Below are positions 43,250 through 58,821 of a DNA stretch of 64,000 nucleotides, piece by piece (positions within the stretch are counted from its first letter, which is position 1; each line of letters opens with the position of its first letter). The translations under genes were made by a program, and so were the position numbers. The notes under the pieces are model-generated. The model was not told where the DNA came from. It ran no database searches and saw only the letters and a program-made list of their open reading frames with translations. Location of the stretch: the NCBI RefSeq assembly GCF_016862275.1, contig NZ_BOMQ01000094.1, positions 1-64,000 on the forward strand, given 5' to 3'. Source of the stretch: Actinoplanes nipponensis (GTDB lineage: Bacteria > Actinomycetota > Actinomycetes > Mycobacteriales > Micromonosporaceae).

Positions 43250-43899
43250 TTGGCACCACCCTTCTTCTTCGCCGCCGTACGGACCAGGATCAGCGCGCCC
43301 TTGGGACCGGGCACGGCGCCCTTGACCAGCAGCAGGTTGTTCTCGAGGTCGACCGCCTGCACCGTCAGGTTCTGCACGGTGAAGCGCTTGTTGCCCATGC
43401 GGCCGGCCATCCGGGTGCCCCGGAAGACGCGGCCGGGCGTCGCGCAGGCGCCGATCGAGCCGGGCGAGCGGTGCTTGCGCTCGACACCGTGGCTCGACTT
43501 GAGGCCGTGGAAGCCGTGCCGCTTCATGACGCCGGCGTAGCCCTTGCCCTTGGTCTTTCCGGTGACGTCGATCGGCGTACCCGCCGCGAACGCCTCAACG
43601 GTGACCTCTTGGCCGAGCTCGTACTCGCTCGCGTCGGTGGTGCGCAGCTCCACGATGTGGCGCCGCGGCGACACACCCGCCTTGGCGTAGTGGCCGCCCT
43701 CCGGCTTGTTGACCTTGCGCGGGTCGATGGCGCCGTACGCCAGCTGGACCGCGGTGTAGCCGTCAGTCTCGGCGGTGCGGACCTGGGTCACGACGCACGG
43801 GCCGGCCTGCACCACGGTTACCGGGACGACCTTGTTGTTGTCCCAGACCTGGGTCATGCCGAGCTTGGCGCCCAGGATGCCCTTCACTTGCCTGTCCAT
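43246..43899 (-). CDS. rplC: 50S ribosomal protein L3
   Basis: A 217-residue protein approaching the peptidyl-transferase centre. KGILGAKLGMTQVWDNNKVV opens it; the central loop has HGFHGLKSSHGVERKHRSPG and GSIGACATPGRVFRGTRMAG. Eleven nt follow rpsJ. Confidence 0.98.
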   Translation of the reverse strand: MDRQVKGILGAKLGMTQVWDNNKVVPVTVVQAGPCVVTQVRTAETDGYTAVQLAYGAIDPRKVNKPEGGHYAKAGVSPRRHIVELRTTDASEYELGQEVTVEAFAAGTPIDVTGKTKGKGYAGVMKRHGFHGLKSSHGVERKHRSPGSIGACATPGRVFRGTRMAGRMGNKRFTVQNLTVQAVDLENNLLLVKGAVPGPKGALILVRTAAKKKGGAK

Positions 43900-43910
43900 T
43901 GTCCGGATCC

Positions 43911-44219
43911 CTACAGCTTGATCTCGATGTCGACGCCAGCCGGCAGGTCGAGGCGCATCAGCGAGTCGACCGTCTTCGGAGTCGGGTCGATGATGTCGAT
44001 CAGACGCTTGTGCGTGCGCATCTCGAAGTGCTCGCGCGAGTCCTTGTACTTGTGCGGCGAACGGATGACGCAGAAACGGTTGATCTCCGTGGGCAGCGGC
44101 ACCGGGCCCGCGACCGAAGCTCCGGTGCGCGTGACCGTCTCGACGATCTTGCGTGCCGACGAGTCAACGACCTCGTGGTCATAGGCCTTGAGCCGGATGC
44201 GGATCTTCTGTCCCGCCAT
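43911..44219 (-). CDS. rpsJ: 30S ribosomal protein S10 (NusE)
   Basis: A 102-residue protein, also the NusE antitermination partner of NusB and NusG. GQKIRIRLKAYDHEVVDSSA and VRSPHKYKDSREHFEMRTHK (read as IRSPHKY here) are invariant. It heads the eleven-gene S10 operon with a GAAGGAA ribosome site and a leader of about 300 nt. Confidence 0.98.
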   Translation of the reverse strand: MAGQKIRIRLKAYDHEVVDSSARKIVETVTRTGASVAGPVPLPTEINRFCVIRSPHKYKDSREHFEMRTHKRLIDIIDPTPKTVDSLMRLDLPAGVDIEIKL

Positions 44220-44556
44220 GGTGGCTTCTGTTTCCTTCTCTCGATGCCGCTACGTGCGAAAGCTGTGGCCCTCGCATGCCCGCAGGACCGTTGGTCCTGC
44301 GATGTCCGACCCCCGCGGTCGGGCGTGTCGCGCTCTGGAATCAAGCTCCGCCCCAGGCAACTGGAGCGATCTTGCCCACAAGGATTCCCCGGAGGAAATC
44401 CTTGATCCGTCGGGATCGGGGATGCCGGCGGCCAGTCAAAACACGCCGGACACCCGGCGAGGGTGGCTGACCGCCCTCTCTCAAGAGCGAGAGCAGCCAA
44501 CCACCCTGCGCGGACGCAACCTGACTAGTATGCCGTATCGATCGCGGCAATGCTAA
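44220..44556 (-). promoter_or_regulatory. S10 operon promoter and structured leader
   Basis: A possible promoter is TTAGCA (44551-44556), 18-bp spacer, CATACT (44527-44532). The leader contains several hairpins: about 44460-44508, an AAGGATT/AATCCTT stem at 44380-44403, the 19-nt element CGACACGCCCGACCGCGGG at 44312-44330, and GCAGGACC-GTT-GGTCCTGC at 44282-44300. The 19-nt element is identical in the rpsL leader and both lie 93 bases from their start codons. No gene is present. Confidence 0.6.
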
Positions 44557-44567
44557 TCGGGGTCACC

Positions 44568-44585
44568 AGTGAGGGGTCCCTCACT
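44568..44585 (-). terminator. Hairpin at the tuf stop codon
   Basis: AGTGAGGG-GT-CCCTCACT: an 8-bp inverted repeat (7 bp with a four-base loop) overlapping the last base of the tuf stop codon. It is the only candidate terminator between tuf and the S10 promoter. Confidence 0.55.
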
Positions 44586-45778
44586 CAGACGTTGATCTTC
44601 GTGACCGTTCCGGCGCCGACGGTGCGGCCACCCTCACGGATCGCGAACTTCAGGCCCTGCTCCATGGCGATCGGCTGGATCAGCTTGACCGACATCGAGG
44701 TGGAGTCGCCCGGCATGACCATCTCGGTGCCCTCGGGCAGCGTGACGACGCCGGTGACGTCCGTGGTGCGGAAGTAGAACTGCGGGCGGTAGTTCTGGAA
44801 GAACGGCGTGTGCCGGCCGCCCTCCTCCTTCGAGAGGATGTAGACCTGGCCCTCGAACTCCGTGTGCGGAGTGCTCGAGCCCGGCTTCACGACGACCATG
44901 CCGCGCTCGACGTCCTCGCGCTTGATACCGCGCAGCAGGAGGCCGACGTTCTCGCCCGCGCGGGCCTCGTCGAGCAGCTTGCGGAACATCTCGATGCCGG
45001 TGCAAACGGTCTTGGTCGACTTCTCGCGGATACCCACGATCTCGACCTCCTCGTTCGGCTTGAGGATGCCGCGCTCGGCCCGGCCGGTGACGACCGTACC
45101 GCGACCGGTGATCGTGAAGACGTCCTCGATCGGCATGAGGAACGGCTTGTCGGTGTCACGCTCGGGCTGCGGGATCGCGGTGTCGACCGCGTTCATCAGC
45201 TCCATGAGCTTGCCGGTCCACTCCGCGTCGCCCTCGAGCGCCTTGAGCGCCGAGACGCGCACGACCGGAAGGTCGTCGCCCGGGAACTCGTAGGTGCTCA
45301 GCAGCTCGCGGACCTCGAGCTCGACGAGCTCCAGGAGCTCCTCGTCCTCGACCATGTCGCTCTTGTTCAGGGCGACGACGATGTACGGAACGCCGACCTG
45401 GCGGGCCAGGAGCACGTGCTCCTTGGTCTGCGGCATCGGGCCGTCGGTCGCGGCGACCACCAGGATCGCGCCGTCCATCTGGGCGGCACCGGTGATCATG
45501 TTCTTGATGTAGTCGGCGTGGCCGGGGCAGTCCACGTGCGCGTAGTGCCGCGACGCGGTCTGGTACTCGACGTGCGCGATCGAGATCGTGATGCCGCGGG
45601 CCTTCTCCTCCGGCGCCTTGTCGATCTCGTCGAACGGCGTGTAGGGGTTGAGGTCCGGGTACTCGTCGTGCAGGACCTTCGTGATGGCCGCAGTCAGCGT
45701 CGTCTTACCGTGGTCGATGTGACCAATGGTGCCGATGTTGACGTGCGGCTTAGTCCGCTCGAACTTCGCCTTCGCCAC
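44585..45778 (-). CDS. tuf: Elongation factor Tu
   Basis: A 397-residue GTPase delivering aminoacyl-tRNA. GHIDHGKTT, DCPGHADY and NKSD are the GTP motifs. The segment KFAIREGGRTVGAG keeps the Ala at the kirromycin-site position, and GENVGLLLRG and TGIEMFRK look ordinary, so no elfamycin-resistance change is obvious. GTG 45778 follows AGGAGG at six bases; the longer frame upstream is not conserved. Confidence 0.98.
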   Translation of the reverse strand: MAKAKFERTKPHVNIGTIGHIDHGKTTLTAAITKVLHDEYPDLNPYTPFDEIDKAPEEKARGITISIAHVEYQTASRHYAHVDCPGHADYIKNMITGAAQMDGAILVVAATDGPMPQTKEHVLLARQVGVPYIVVALNKSDMVEDEELLELVELEVRELLSTYEFPGDDLPVVRVSALKALEGDAEWTGKLMELMNAVDTAIPQPERDTDKPFLMPIEDVFTITGRGTVVTGRAERGILKPNEEVEIVGIREKSTKTVCTGIEMFRKLLDEARAGENVGLLLRGIKREDVERGMVVVKPGSSTPHTEFEGQVYILSKEEGGRHTPFFQNYRPQFYFRTTDVTGVVTLPEGTEMVMPGDSTSMSVKLIQPIAMEQGLKFAIREGGRTVGAGTVTKINV

Positions 45779-45857
45779 TGGTGTCCTCCTGTGGACTGTG
45801 TCTTTACTTTCGCCCGGCACGCCCGATAAGGCGATAGGGACTCTGTCGACTGCTCGT

Positions 45858-45888
45858 GCACGTGCGGTCCTCGACGGACCGCACGTGC
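45858..45888 (-). terminator. Perfect 13-bp hairpin between fusA and tuf
   Basis: GCACGTGCGGTCC, loop TCGAC, GGACCGCACGTGC in the 127-nt gap. No U tract. It could help set the high tuf to fusA ratio through processing or partial termination. Confidence 0.75.
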
Positions 45889-45905
45889 CTCATCAGGCTG
45901 GGAGC

Positions 45906-48002
45906 TTACGCGCCCGTGGCCTTGGCGATGATCTCCTTCGCGACGCTCTGAGGAACCTCGGCGTAGGAGTCGAACTGCATGCTGTAGCTGGCCCGGCCCT
46001 GAGTCTTCGACCGCAGGTCGCCGACGTAGCCGAACATCTCCGAGAGCGGCACCAGCGACTTGATGACCCGAGCGCCGGAGCGCTCCTCCATCGACTGGAT
46101 GATGCCACGGCGGGAGTTGAGGTCACCGATGACGTCACCCATGTTGTCCTCAGGGGTGGTGACCTCAACGGCCATCATCGGCTCGAGCAGCGCGGGGTCG
46201 GCCTTGCGGGCCGCCTCCTTCATCACGATCGAGCCGGCGATCTTGAACGCCATCTCCGACGAGTCGACCTCGTGGAACTGGCCGTCCACCAGGGTCAGCT
46301 TGACGCCGACCATCGGGTAGCCGGCGAGGACGCCGTACTGCAGGGAGTCCTGCGCGCCCGCGTCCACCGAAGGGATGTACTCCTTCGGGATGCGACCACC
46401 GGAGACCGCGTTGACGAACTCGTACGTGGGGCCGTCCGCGGCGAGCTCCAGCGGCTCGACCGTGACGACAACCTTGGCGTACTGGCCCGAGCCACCGGTC
46501 TGCTTCTTGTGCACGTACGTGAGCTTCTCCACCTTGCCGCGGATCGTCTCGCGGTACGCCACCTGCGGCTTACCGATGTTCGCCTCGACGTTGAACTCGC
46601 GGCGCATGCGGTCCACCAGGATGTCCAGGTGGAGCTCGCCCATGCCGGCGATGACCGTCTGGCCGGTCTCCTCGTCGTTGAAGACGCGGAAGGTCGGGTC
46701 CTCCTCGGCCAGGCGCTGGATCGCGACGCCCAGCTTCTCCTGGTCCGACTTGGTCTTCGGCTCGATGGCGACCTGGATGACCGGCTCCGGGAAGGTCATC
46801 GACTCGAGGATGACCGGGTTCGCCGGGTCGCTGAGCGTGTCGCCGGTGGTGGTCTGCTTGAGACCCTGGACGGCGATGATGTCGCCGGCCCACGCCGTCG
46901 GACGCTCTTCACGCTTGTTGGCGTGCATCTGGTAGATCTTGCCGATCCGCTCCTTGCGGTCCTTGGTGGAGTTGACCACCTGGGAACCGGACTCGAGCGT
47001 GCCGGAGTAGACCCGGACGTACGTCAGCTTGCCGAGGTGCTTGTCCGTCTGGATCTTGAACGCGAGGCCGGAGAACGGCTCGTCGTTCGACGGCTTGCGG
47101 ACGATCGGCGTCTCGCCGTCGGTCGCCGTGCCGTCGATGGCCGGGACGTCCAGCGGCGAGGGCAGGTAGTCGACCACGGCGTCGAGCATGGGCTGAACGC
47201 CCTTGTTCTTGAACGCCGAACCACACAGCACCGGGTTCGCCTTGCTGGCGATGGTGGCGCGCCGGATGGCGGCCTTCATCTCGTCGATGGAGACCTCTTC
47301 GCCCTCGAGGTACTTCTCCATGACGGCGTCGTCCACGTCGGCGAGCGTCTCGATGAGCTTCTCGCGCCACTCGTTCGCGGAGTCGACCAGGTCGGCCGGG
47401 ATCTCCTCGATCGCGTAGTCCTCACCCTTCTGGGTCTCCCCGCGCCAGGTGAGCGCCTTCATGTTGATCAGGTCGACGACGCCGATGTGGTCGCCCTCGA
47501 GCCCGATCGGGATCTGCAGGACGAGCGGGGTGGCGTTGAGCCGGTCGATCATCATCTGCACGCAGCGGAAGAAGTCGGCGCCGGTCCGGTCGAGCTTGTT
47601 GACGAAGCACATGCGCGGAACGTGGTACTTGTCCGCCTGCCGCCAGACGTTCTCCGTCTGGGGCTCCACGCCGGCCACGCCGTCGTAGACCGCGACGGCA
47701 CCGTCGAGCACGCGCAGCGACCGCTCGACCTCGACCGTGAAGTCGACGTGGCCGGGCGTGTCGATGATCTGAATCGTGTAGCCCTTCCACTCGCACTTCG
47801 TGGCGGCGGAGGTGATGGTGATACCGCGTTCCTGTTCCTGTTCCATCCAGTCCATGACGGCCGCGCCCTCGTGGACTTCACCGATCTTGTACGTGATACC
47901 GGTGTAGAACAGGATCCGCTCGGTCGTCGTGGTCTTACCAGCGTCGATGTGCGCCATGATGCCGATGTTGCGAACCTTGGCGAGCGCGTCTGCGGCAGCC
48001 AC
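45906..48002 (-). CDS. fusA: Elongation factor G
   Basis: A 698-residue translocase. GTP motifs AHIDAGKTTTTERILFYTG, DTPGHVDF and NKLDRTGADF; domains II-V follow with GSGQYAKVVVTVEP and KSLVPLSEMFGYVGDLRS near the end. No fusidic-acid-type change can be judged by eye. It lies between rpsG and tuf in the standard str operon. Confidence 0.98.
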   Translation of the reverse strand: MAAADALAKVRNIGIMAHIDAGKTTTTERILFYTGITYKIGEVHEGAAVMDWMEQEQERGITITSAATKCEWKGYTIQIIDTPGHVDFTVEVERSLRVLDGAVAVYDGVAGVEPQTENVWRQADKYHVPRMCFVNKLDRTGADFFRCVQMMIDRLNATPLVLQIPIGLEGDHIGVVDLINMKALTWRGETQKGEDYAIEEIPADLVDSANEWREKLIETLADVDDAVMEKYLEGEEVSIDEMKAAIRRATIASKANPVLCGSAFKNKGVQPMLDAVVDYLPSPLDVPAIDGTATDGETPIVRKPSNDEPFSGLAFKIQTDKHLGKLTYVRVYSGTLESGSQVVNSTKDRKERIGKIYQMHANKREERPTAWAGDIIAVQGLKQTTTGDTLSDPANPVILESMTFPEPVIQVAIEPKTKSDQEKLGVAIQRLAEEDPTFRVFNDEETGQTVIAGMGELHLDILVDRMRREFNVEANIGKPQVAYRETIRGKVEKLTYVHKKQTGGSGQYAKVVVTVEPLELAADGPTYEFVNAVSGGRIPKEYIPSVDAGAQDSLQYGVLAGYPMVGVKLTLVDGQFHEVDSSEMAFKIAGSIVMKEAARKADPALLEPMMAVEVTTPEDNMGDVIGDLNSRRGIIQSMEERSGARVIKSLVPLSEMFGYVGDLRSKTQGRASYSMQFDSYAEVPQSVAKEIIAKATGA

Positions 48003-48061
48003 TTCAATCCCTACTCTTCTTCGTCGTCGTCTCTGCAGAACCGGTACGACTGAACTGCGAA

Positions 48062-48081
48062 GGCCCGGCGGGAACCGGGCC
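48062..48081 (-). terminator. Hairpin between rpsG and fusA
   Basis: GGCCCGG, loop CGGGAA, CCGGGCC: a 7-bp stem in the 90-nt gap, 11 bases after the rpsG stop. Confidence 0.5.
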
Positions 48082-48092
48082 GGCAGCGGGTC

Positions 48093-48563
48093 TTACCAGC
48101 GGTAGTGCGCGAAGGCCTTGTTGGACTCCGCCATCTTGTGGGTGTCCTCGCGCCGCTTCACCGCAGCGCCGAGGCCGTTGCTGGCGTCGAGCAGCTCGTT
48201 CTGCAGGCGCTCGATCATGGTCTTCTCGCGGCGGGCCTTGGAGTACTGGACCAGCCAGCGCAGACCGAGGGTGGTCTGGCGCGGGGTCCGCACCTCGACC
48301 GGCACCTGGTAGGTCGCGCCACCGACGCGGCGGCTGCGGACCTCGAGGGTCGGCTTGACGTTGTCCATGGCGCGCTTGAGGGTCACCACGGGGTCGGTGC
48401 CGCTCTTCTCACGGCAGCCCTCGAGGGCGCCGTAGACGATGCGCTCGGCGAGCTGACGCTTGCCCCCGACCAGGATCTTGTTCACCAGCTGGGTGACCAG
48501 CGGCGAGTTGTAAACCGGGTCCGGAACCACCGGGTGGCGCGGAGCGGGGCCCTTACGCGGCAT
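48093..48563 (-). CDS. rpsG: 30S ribosomal protein S7
   Basis: A 156-residue 16S-binding head protein: PRKGPAPRHPVVPDPVYNSP at the start; RRVGGATYQVPVEVRTPRQT and MAESNKAFAHYRW at the end. ATG 48563 is one base after the rpsL stop codon; an upstream in-frame extension lies in rpsL and is excluded. Confidence 0.98.
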   Translation of the reverse strand: MPRKGPAPRHPVVPDPVYNSPLVTQLVNKILVGGKRQLAERIVYGALEGCREKSGTDPVVTLKRAMDNVKPTLEVRSRRVGGATYQVPVEVRTPRQTTLGLRWLVQYSKARREKTMIERLQNELLDASNGLGAAVKRREDTHKMAESNKAFAHYRW

Positions 48564-48564
48564 G

Positions 48565-48939
48565 TCAGCTCTTCTCCTTCTTCGCGCCGTAACGGCTGCG
48601 GGCCTGCTTGCGGTTACGGACACCCTGGGTGTCCAGCGAACCGCGGACGATCTTGTAGCGGACGCCCGGAAGGTCCTTCACTCGACCGCCACGCACGAGC
48701 ACGATCGAGTGCTCCTGCAGGTTGTGGCCGACGCCCGGGATGTACGCCGTCACCTCGATCTGGCTGCTGAGCTTCACACGAGCGACCTTGCGCAGCGCAG
48801 AGTTCGGCTTCTTGGGGGTAGTGGTGTACACGCGCGTGCACACGCCGCGCCGCTGAGGGCTTCCCTTCAGCGCCGGCGTCTTGGTCTTGCTCGTCTTCGC
48901 CTGGCGGCCCTTTCGGACCAGCTGCTGGATCGTGGGCAC
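48565..48939 (-). CDS. rpsL: 30S ribosomal protein S12
   Basis: A 124-residue decoding protein. GTG 48939 starts PTIQQLVRKGR. TTTPKKPNSALRKV has Lys43 and RGGRVKDLPGVR has Lys88; both streptomycin-resistance positions are wild type. Asp89 is the usual methylthiolation site. It begins the rpsL-rpsG-fusA-tuf transcript. Confidence 0.98.
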   Translation of the reverse strand: MPTIQQLVRKGRQAKTSKTKTPALKGSPQRRGVCTRVYTTTPKKPNSALRKVARVKLSSQIEVTAYIPGVGHNLQEHSIVLVRGGRVKDLPGVRYKIVRGSLDTQGVRNRKQARSRYGAKKEKS

Positions 48940-49338
48940 CGGGTTTCTCCGCTCCCTTCGGCCGCCCTTCAGCGGCCGCACCGTCTTCGTTCTGCCTTGT
49001 GCACCGAGAGATCCCGTTTGGATCCCCGGCACCCGCGGTCGGGCGTGTCGTCCGGCTCACGGTCCCGCCGCGCGCTTGCACACGCGTCGGGTGTTCTGTC
49101 TTTGTCAGGGCTGAAAACCCTGTCGTGCCACTGCCCCGTCGGTTACTACAGACTCGGGCGCACGCACGAGTTGCCCAGGCGAGCCTGGGCACGAGGGGAA
49201 AGAGTACCCACCACAGGGACACAGGTCAAAACGAGGATGTTCGTCCGACTGCTTCCCCTGATGGACATCTCCAACTAGCAAGTGTACCGGGTGCCCCGCG
49301 GCAACGACGCCTCGGTGTCGTATCCGGGTCACAGCGTC
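48940..49338 (-). promoter_or_regulatory. rpsL leader and promoter region
   Basis: A 399-bp gap without genes. It holds the 19-nt element CGACACGCCCGACCGCGGG at 49032-49050, starting 93 bases from the rpsL start codon; a CGGCCGC/GCGGCCG hairpin closer to the gene (about 48960-48980); a TGCCCAGG-CGAG-CCTGGGCA hairpin at 49172-49191, which may be the terminator of the upstream gene. I could not assign a convincing promoter. Confidence 0.6.
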
Positions 49339-49830
49339 TCAGGAGAACTGCAACACGAGGATCAACAGCAGCGTCAGCGCCGAGATTCCCAGGCCCGCGA
49401 ACCCGCAGCAGATGCCCGCGGTCGTTACGCCCCGGCCGACGAAGCGCACCCTGCCGTCCTGGCCGGAGCGCCTGATCTGACGCCGGGCGGCCAGCCCGAC
49501 CCCCGCCGCGCCGCCACCGATCAGCACGCCCAGCAGCGCGAACGCGCCCGCCACGACCGCTCCCCAGCCGTCGGACAGGCCGATCAGGCCGAAGCAGAGC
49601 ACCAGGGTGGAGACCAGGATCGCCGCGATGCCGGCGATCAGCGAGCCGGTGGCCAGGCCGGAGGTGATCGGCGCGACCCGCAGCTGGACCAGGGCGAACT
49701 CCGTGCCGGGCACGGGCTCCACGCGTTCCGGGGTCCACGCCTCGTTGGGCCTGGGCGGCAGCACCGGCGCCGGGCCGGCCATCGTCACCGGCTGTCCGGC
49801 CGGCGGCCACGAACCTGGATGCTGCGTCAC
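49339..49830 (-). CDS. Small multi-pass membrane protein (DUF4190-like)
   Basis: A 163-residue protein with a Pro-rich N-terminus and about three hydrophobic segments (SLIAGIAAILVSTLVLCFGL, AVVAGAFALLGVLIGGGAAG, GISALTLLLILVLQF). Unknown function; resembles the small DUF4190 class of actinobacterial membrane proteins. GTG 49830 behind GAGGGA is preferred over an upstream Cys/Glu-rich extension. Inserted between rpoC and rpsL. Confidence 0.72.
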   Translation of the reverse strand: MTQHPGSWPPAGQPVTMAGPAPVLPPRPNEAWTPERVEPVPGTEFALVQLRVAPITSGLATGSLIAGIAAILVSTLVLCFGLIGLSDGWGAVVAGAFALLGVLIGGGAAGVGLAARRQIRRSGQDGRVRFVGRGVTTAGICCGFAGLGISALTLLLILVLQFS

Positions 49831-49920
49831 CGGACCGTCCCTCTCCCCCACGTACCCCTGGATCTTCGAGCATGTCACCCGAACGTGGTGCGGCGCAGCC
49901 CTGGGGCCCGCTGACGGGCC

Positions 49921-50274
49921 TCAATCGGTGTTGGAGCTGAAGTCCTGGCCCCCGGTCGTGCCGGCCAGGTGCAGCAGCCCGGCGATGGAGGCCACCACCA
50001 GCGCGGTCAGCGCCAGCACGATCCCGGCCCAGGCCAGCCGCTCCCCGCGGCGCACCCACGCGGCGCCGAGCAGGTAGCCGCCGGCGTCGTAGGCCTGCCG
50101 GCGGACCTGGCGGGCCAGCAGCAACGCCACGGTGGCGGGAATCACGCCGCCGACCAGCGCGCCGGTCAGGAACGCGGCCAGCCCCAGCGCGAAGACGGCC
50201 CGGGCCTTGGTCGACGGCGCCGGTTCCGGATCCATCGGGTGGCGGGTGGGCACGGTCGTCGCGGGGAATGTCAC
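49921..50274 (-). CDS. Small membrane protein (DUF4190-like)
   Basis: A 117-residue protein with two hydrophobic segments separated by a basic loop (FALGLAAFLTGALVGGVIPA, then ARQVRRQAYDAGG, then AWAGIVLALTALVVASIAGL). The loop Arg-Arg-Gln pattern is like that of the neighbouring gene (AARRQIRRSGQDG), so the two may share ancestry. Function unknown. It lies after the rpoC terminator. Confidence 0.72.
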   Translation of the reverse strand: MTFPATTVPTRHPMDPEPAPSTKARAVFALGLAAFLTGALVGGVIPATVALLLARQVRRQAYDAGGYLLGAAWVRRGERLAWAGIVLALTALVVASIAGLLHLAGTTGGQDFSSNTD

Positions 50275-50296
50275 CCGTCCATCTTAGGAACACCGA

Positions 50297-50328
50297 AGGG
50301 CGACCGCGCAGACAAGCGCGGCCGCCCT
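50297..50328 (-). terminator. Terminator after rpoC
   Basis: AGGGCGACCGCGC, loop AGACAA, GCGCGGCCGCCCT: a 13-bp stem with one mismatch, extendable by three more pairs across a bulged A, 20 bases after the rpoC stop codon. Confidence 0.82.
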
Positions 50329-50347
50329 CGGTCGGTGCGGAAAACCC

Positions 50348-54238
<3,891 letters not shown>

Positions 54239-54288
54239 TTGGACTATCCCTCGTGTTTCGTTGCTCGGATAAATTCCAGGCCGGCGGG

Positions 54289-54325
54289 GCGGCCCCCGGC
54301 AGCGTCACGCGCTGCCGGGGGCCGC
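54289..54325 (-). terminator. Perfect 16-bp hairpin between rpoB and rpoC
   Basis: GCGGCCCCCGGCAGCG, loop TCACG, CGCTGCCGGGGGCCGC, seven bases after the rpoB stop codon. It is the strongest hairpin in the window yet sits inside an essential two-gene operon. Downstream bases are not U-rich, which favours a processing or protective role over full termination. Confidence 0.85.
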
Positions 54326-54331
54326 ACTCCG

Positions 54332-57772
<3,441 letters not shown>

Positions 57773-58323
57773 GATGCGTCCTTCCGAGGACCGGTGCTGC
57801 TGATGCGGCTGAGCTGCTGATGCAACTGTCTGCGTCACTTGTGTGCGTGCACTCCAATGAACCCCCAGGAAATCATCCGGATCGATGTTCCTGCAGGGCT
57901 CATGACAGAAGGCAGCGCAAACTAGCAGTGTAGCCGCTCGGCTAACCGCTGTCCAGCCCACACCGGAGGGGGCCTGCGGAACGTGTCCCCGCGGCCTCTG
58001 ACCTGTGCTTCTCGGCCAGTGCCTCGTGCGGGGCCGCTCGGAACGCGGCGAAACTCCCTCGGGTGCCGGTCTGTGGGATCCCGGTGACACCAGGACTACC
58101 CACAGGGCGGCTGTCGCAAGCGCGGAAACTTGCTGATGTCAGCGTGCCTGTCAGCGGACACACAGTCAAGGGTTGCGCCCCGGGTCGGTCGTGCGCCGTC
58201 GCCCACCGGACGCGGCATAGCGACTTTAGCGTACGAAAAGCGCGGGCCGACAGCATTTGTCCGTCGTCCTTCCGACGGCCGGCGAAACCGCCCTGACCAG
58301 GTGATTCAGGTCCCGGAAACAGG
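57773..58323 (-). promoter_or_regulatory. rpoB promoter and leader region
   Basis: A 609-nt gap between rplL and rpoB with no gene. A good promoter is TGGACA (57950-57955), 17-bp spacer, TACACT (57927-57932) followed by GCTAGTTTGCGC, giving a leader of about 145 nt. Further upstream (58140-58200) is GC-rich sequence with a distant resemblance to the rpsJ/rpsL element. rpoBC are therefore probably transcribed partly independently of rplJL. Confidence 0.75.
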
Positions 58324-58355
58324 GCAGGCGAGGACCCGGTCGGGTCCTCGCCTGC
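58324..58355 (-). terminator. Perfect 14-bp terminator/attenuator after rplL
   Basis: GCAGGCGAGGACCC, loop GGTC, GGGTCCTCGCCTGC, 26 bases after the rplL stop codon; followed on the minus strand by CCTGTTTCC. It probably reduces read-through from rplJL into rpoBC, as the rplL-rpoB attenuator does in enteric bacteria. Confidence 0.85.
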
Positions 58356-58381
58356 GCCGAGGTGAAACGGTGGAGCTCAGG

Positions 58382-58765
58382 TCACTTGAGGGTAACCTTG
58401 GCGCCTTCGCCCTCGAGCTTGGCCTTGGCGGCCTCCGCCTTCTCCTTGTTGACACCCTCGAGGATCGCCTTGGGGGCGGCCTCGACGGCGTCCTTGGCCT
58501 CCTTGAGGCCCAGGCCGGTCAGCTCGCGCACGACCTTGATGACCTGGATCTTCTTGCCACCGTCGCCCTCGAGGACGACGTCGAAGGAGTCCTTCTCGGC
58601 CTCGGCCTCGGCCGGGGCAGCAGCGCCACCGGCGGCGGCGACGGCGACCGGCGCGGCCGCGGTGACCTCGAAGACCTCTTCGAACTGCTTCACGAACTCG
58701 GAGAGCTCGATGAGGGTCATTTCCTTGAACGCGTCGAGCAGCTCGTCGGTGCTGAGCTTCGCCAT
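58382..58765 (-). CDS. rplL: 50S ribosomal protein L7/L12
   Basis: A 127-residue stalk protein. N-terminal dimerisation domain (LSTDELLDAFKEMTLIELSE), Ala-rich hinge, C-terminal factor-binding domain (VVRELTGLGLKEAKDAVEAA). ATG 58765 is preferred over a start three codons upstream. Normally several dimers attach to L10 on the base formed by L11 and 23S rRNA; L11 is missing from the expected locus here. Confidence 0.98.
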   Translation of the reverse strand: MAKLSTDELLDAFKEMTLIELSEFVKQFEEVFEVTAAAPVAVAAAGGAAAPAEAEAEKDSFDVVLEGDGGKKIQVIKVVRELTGLGLKEAKDAVEAAPKAILEGVNKEKAEAAKAKLEGEGAKVTLK

Positions 58766-58821
58766 GTCTGGCAACCTTTCGTTGTTTCTGTAATGGGAAA
58801 GTCGAACTCCGCGCGGCCCGA

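Noticed and set aside
44585..45778. Elfamycin-resistance changes in EF-Tu
   Set aside because: The C-terminal Ala (FAIREGG) and the domain II Gly residues I could place look wild type.
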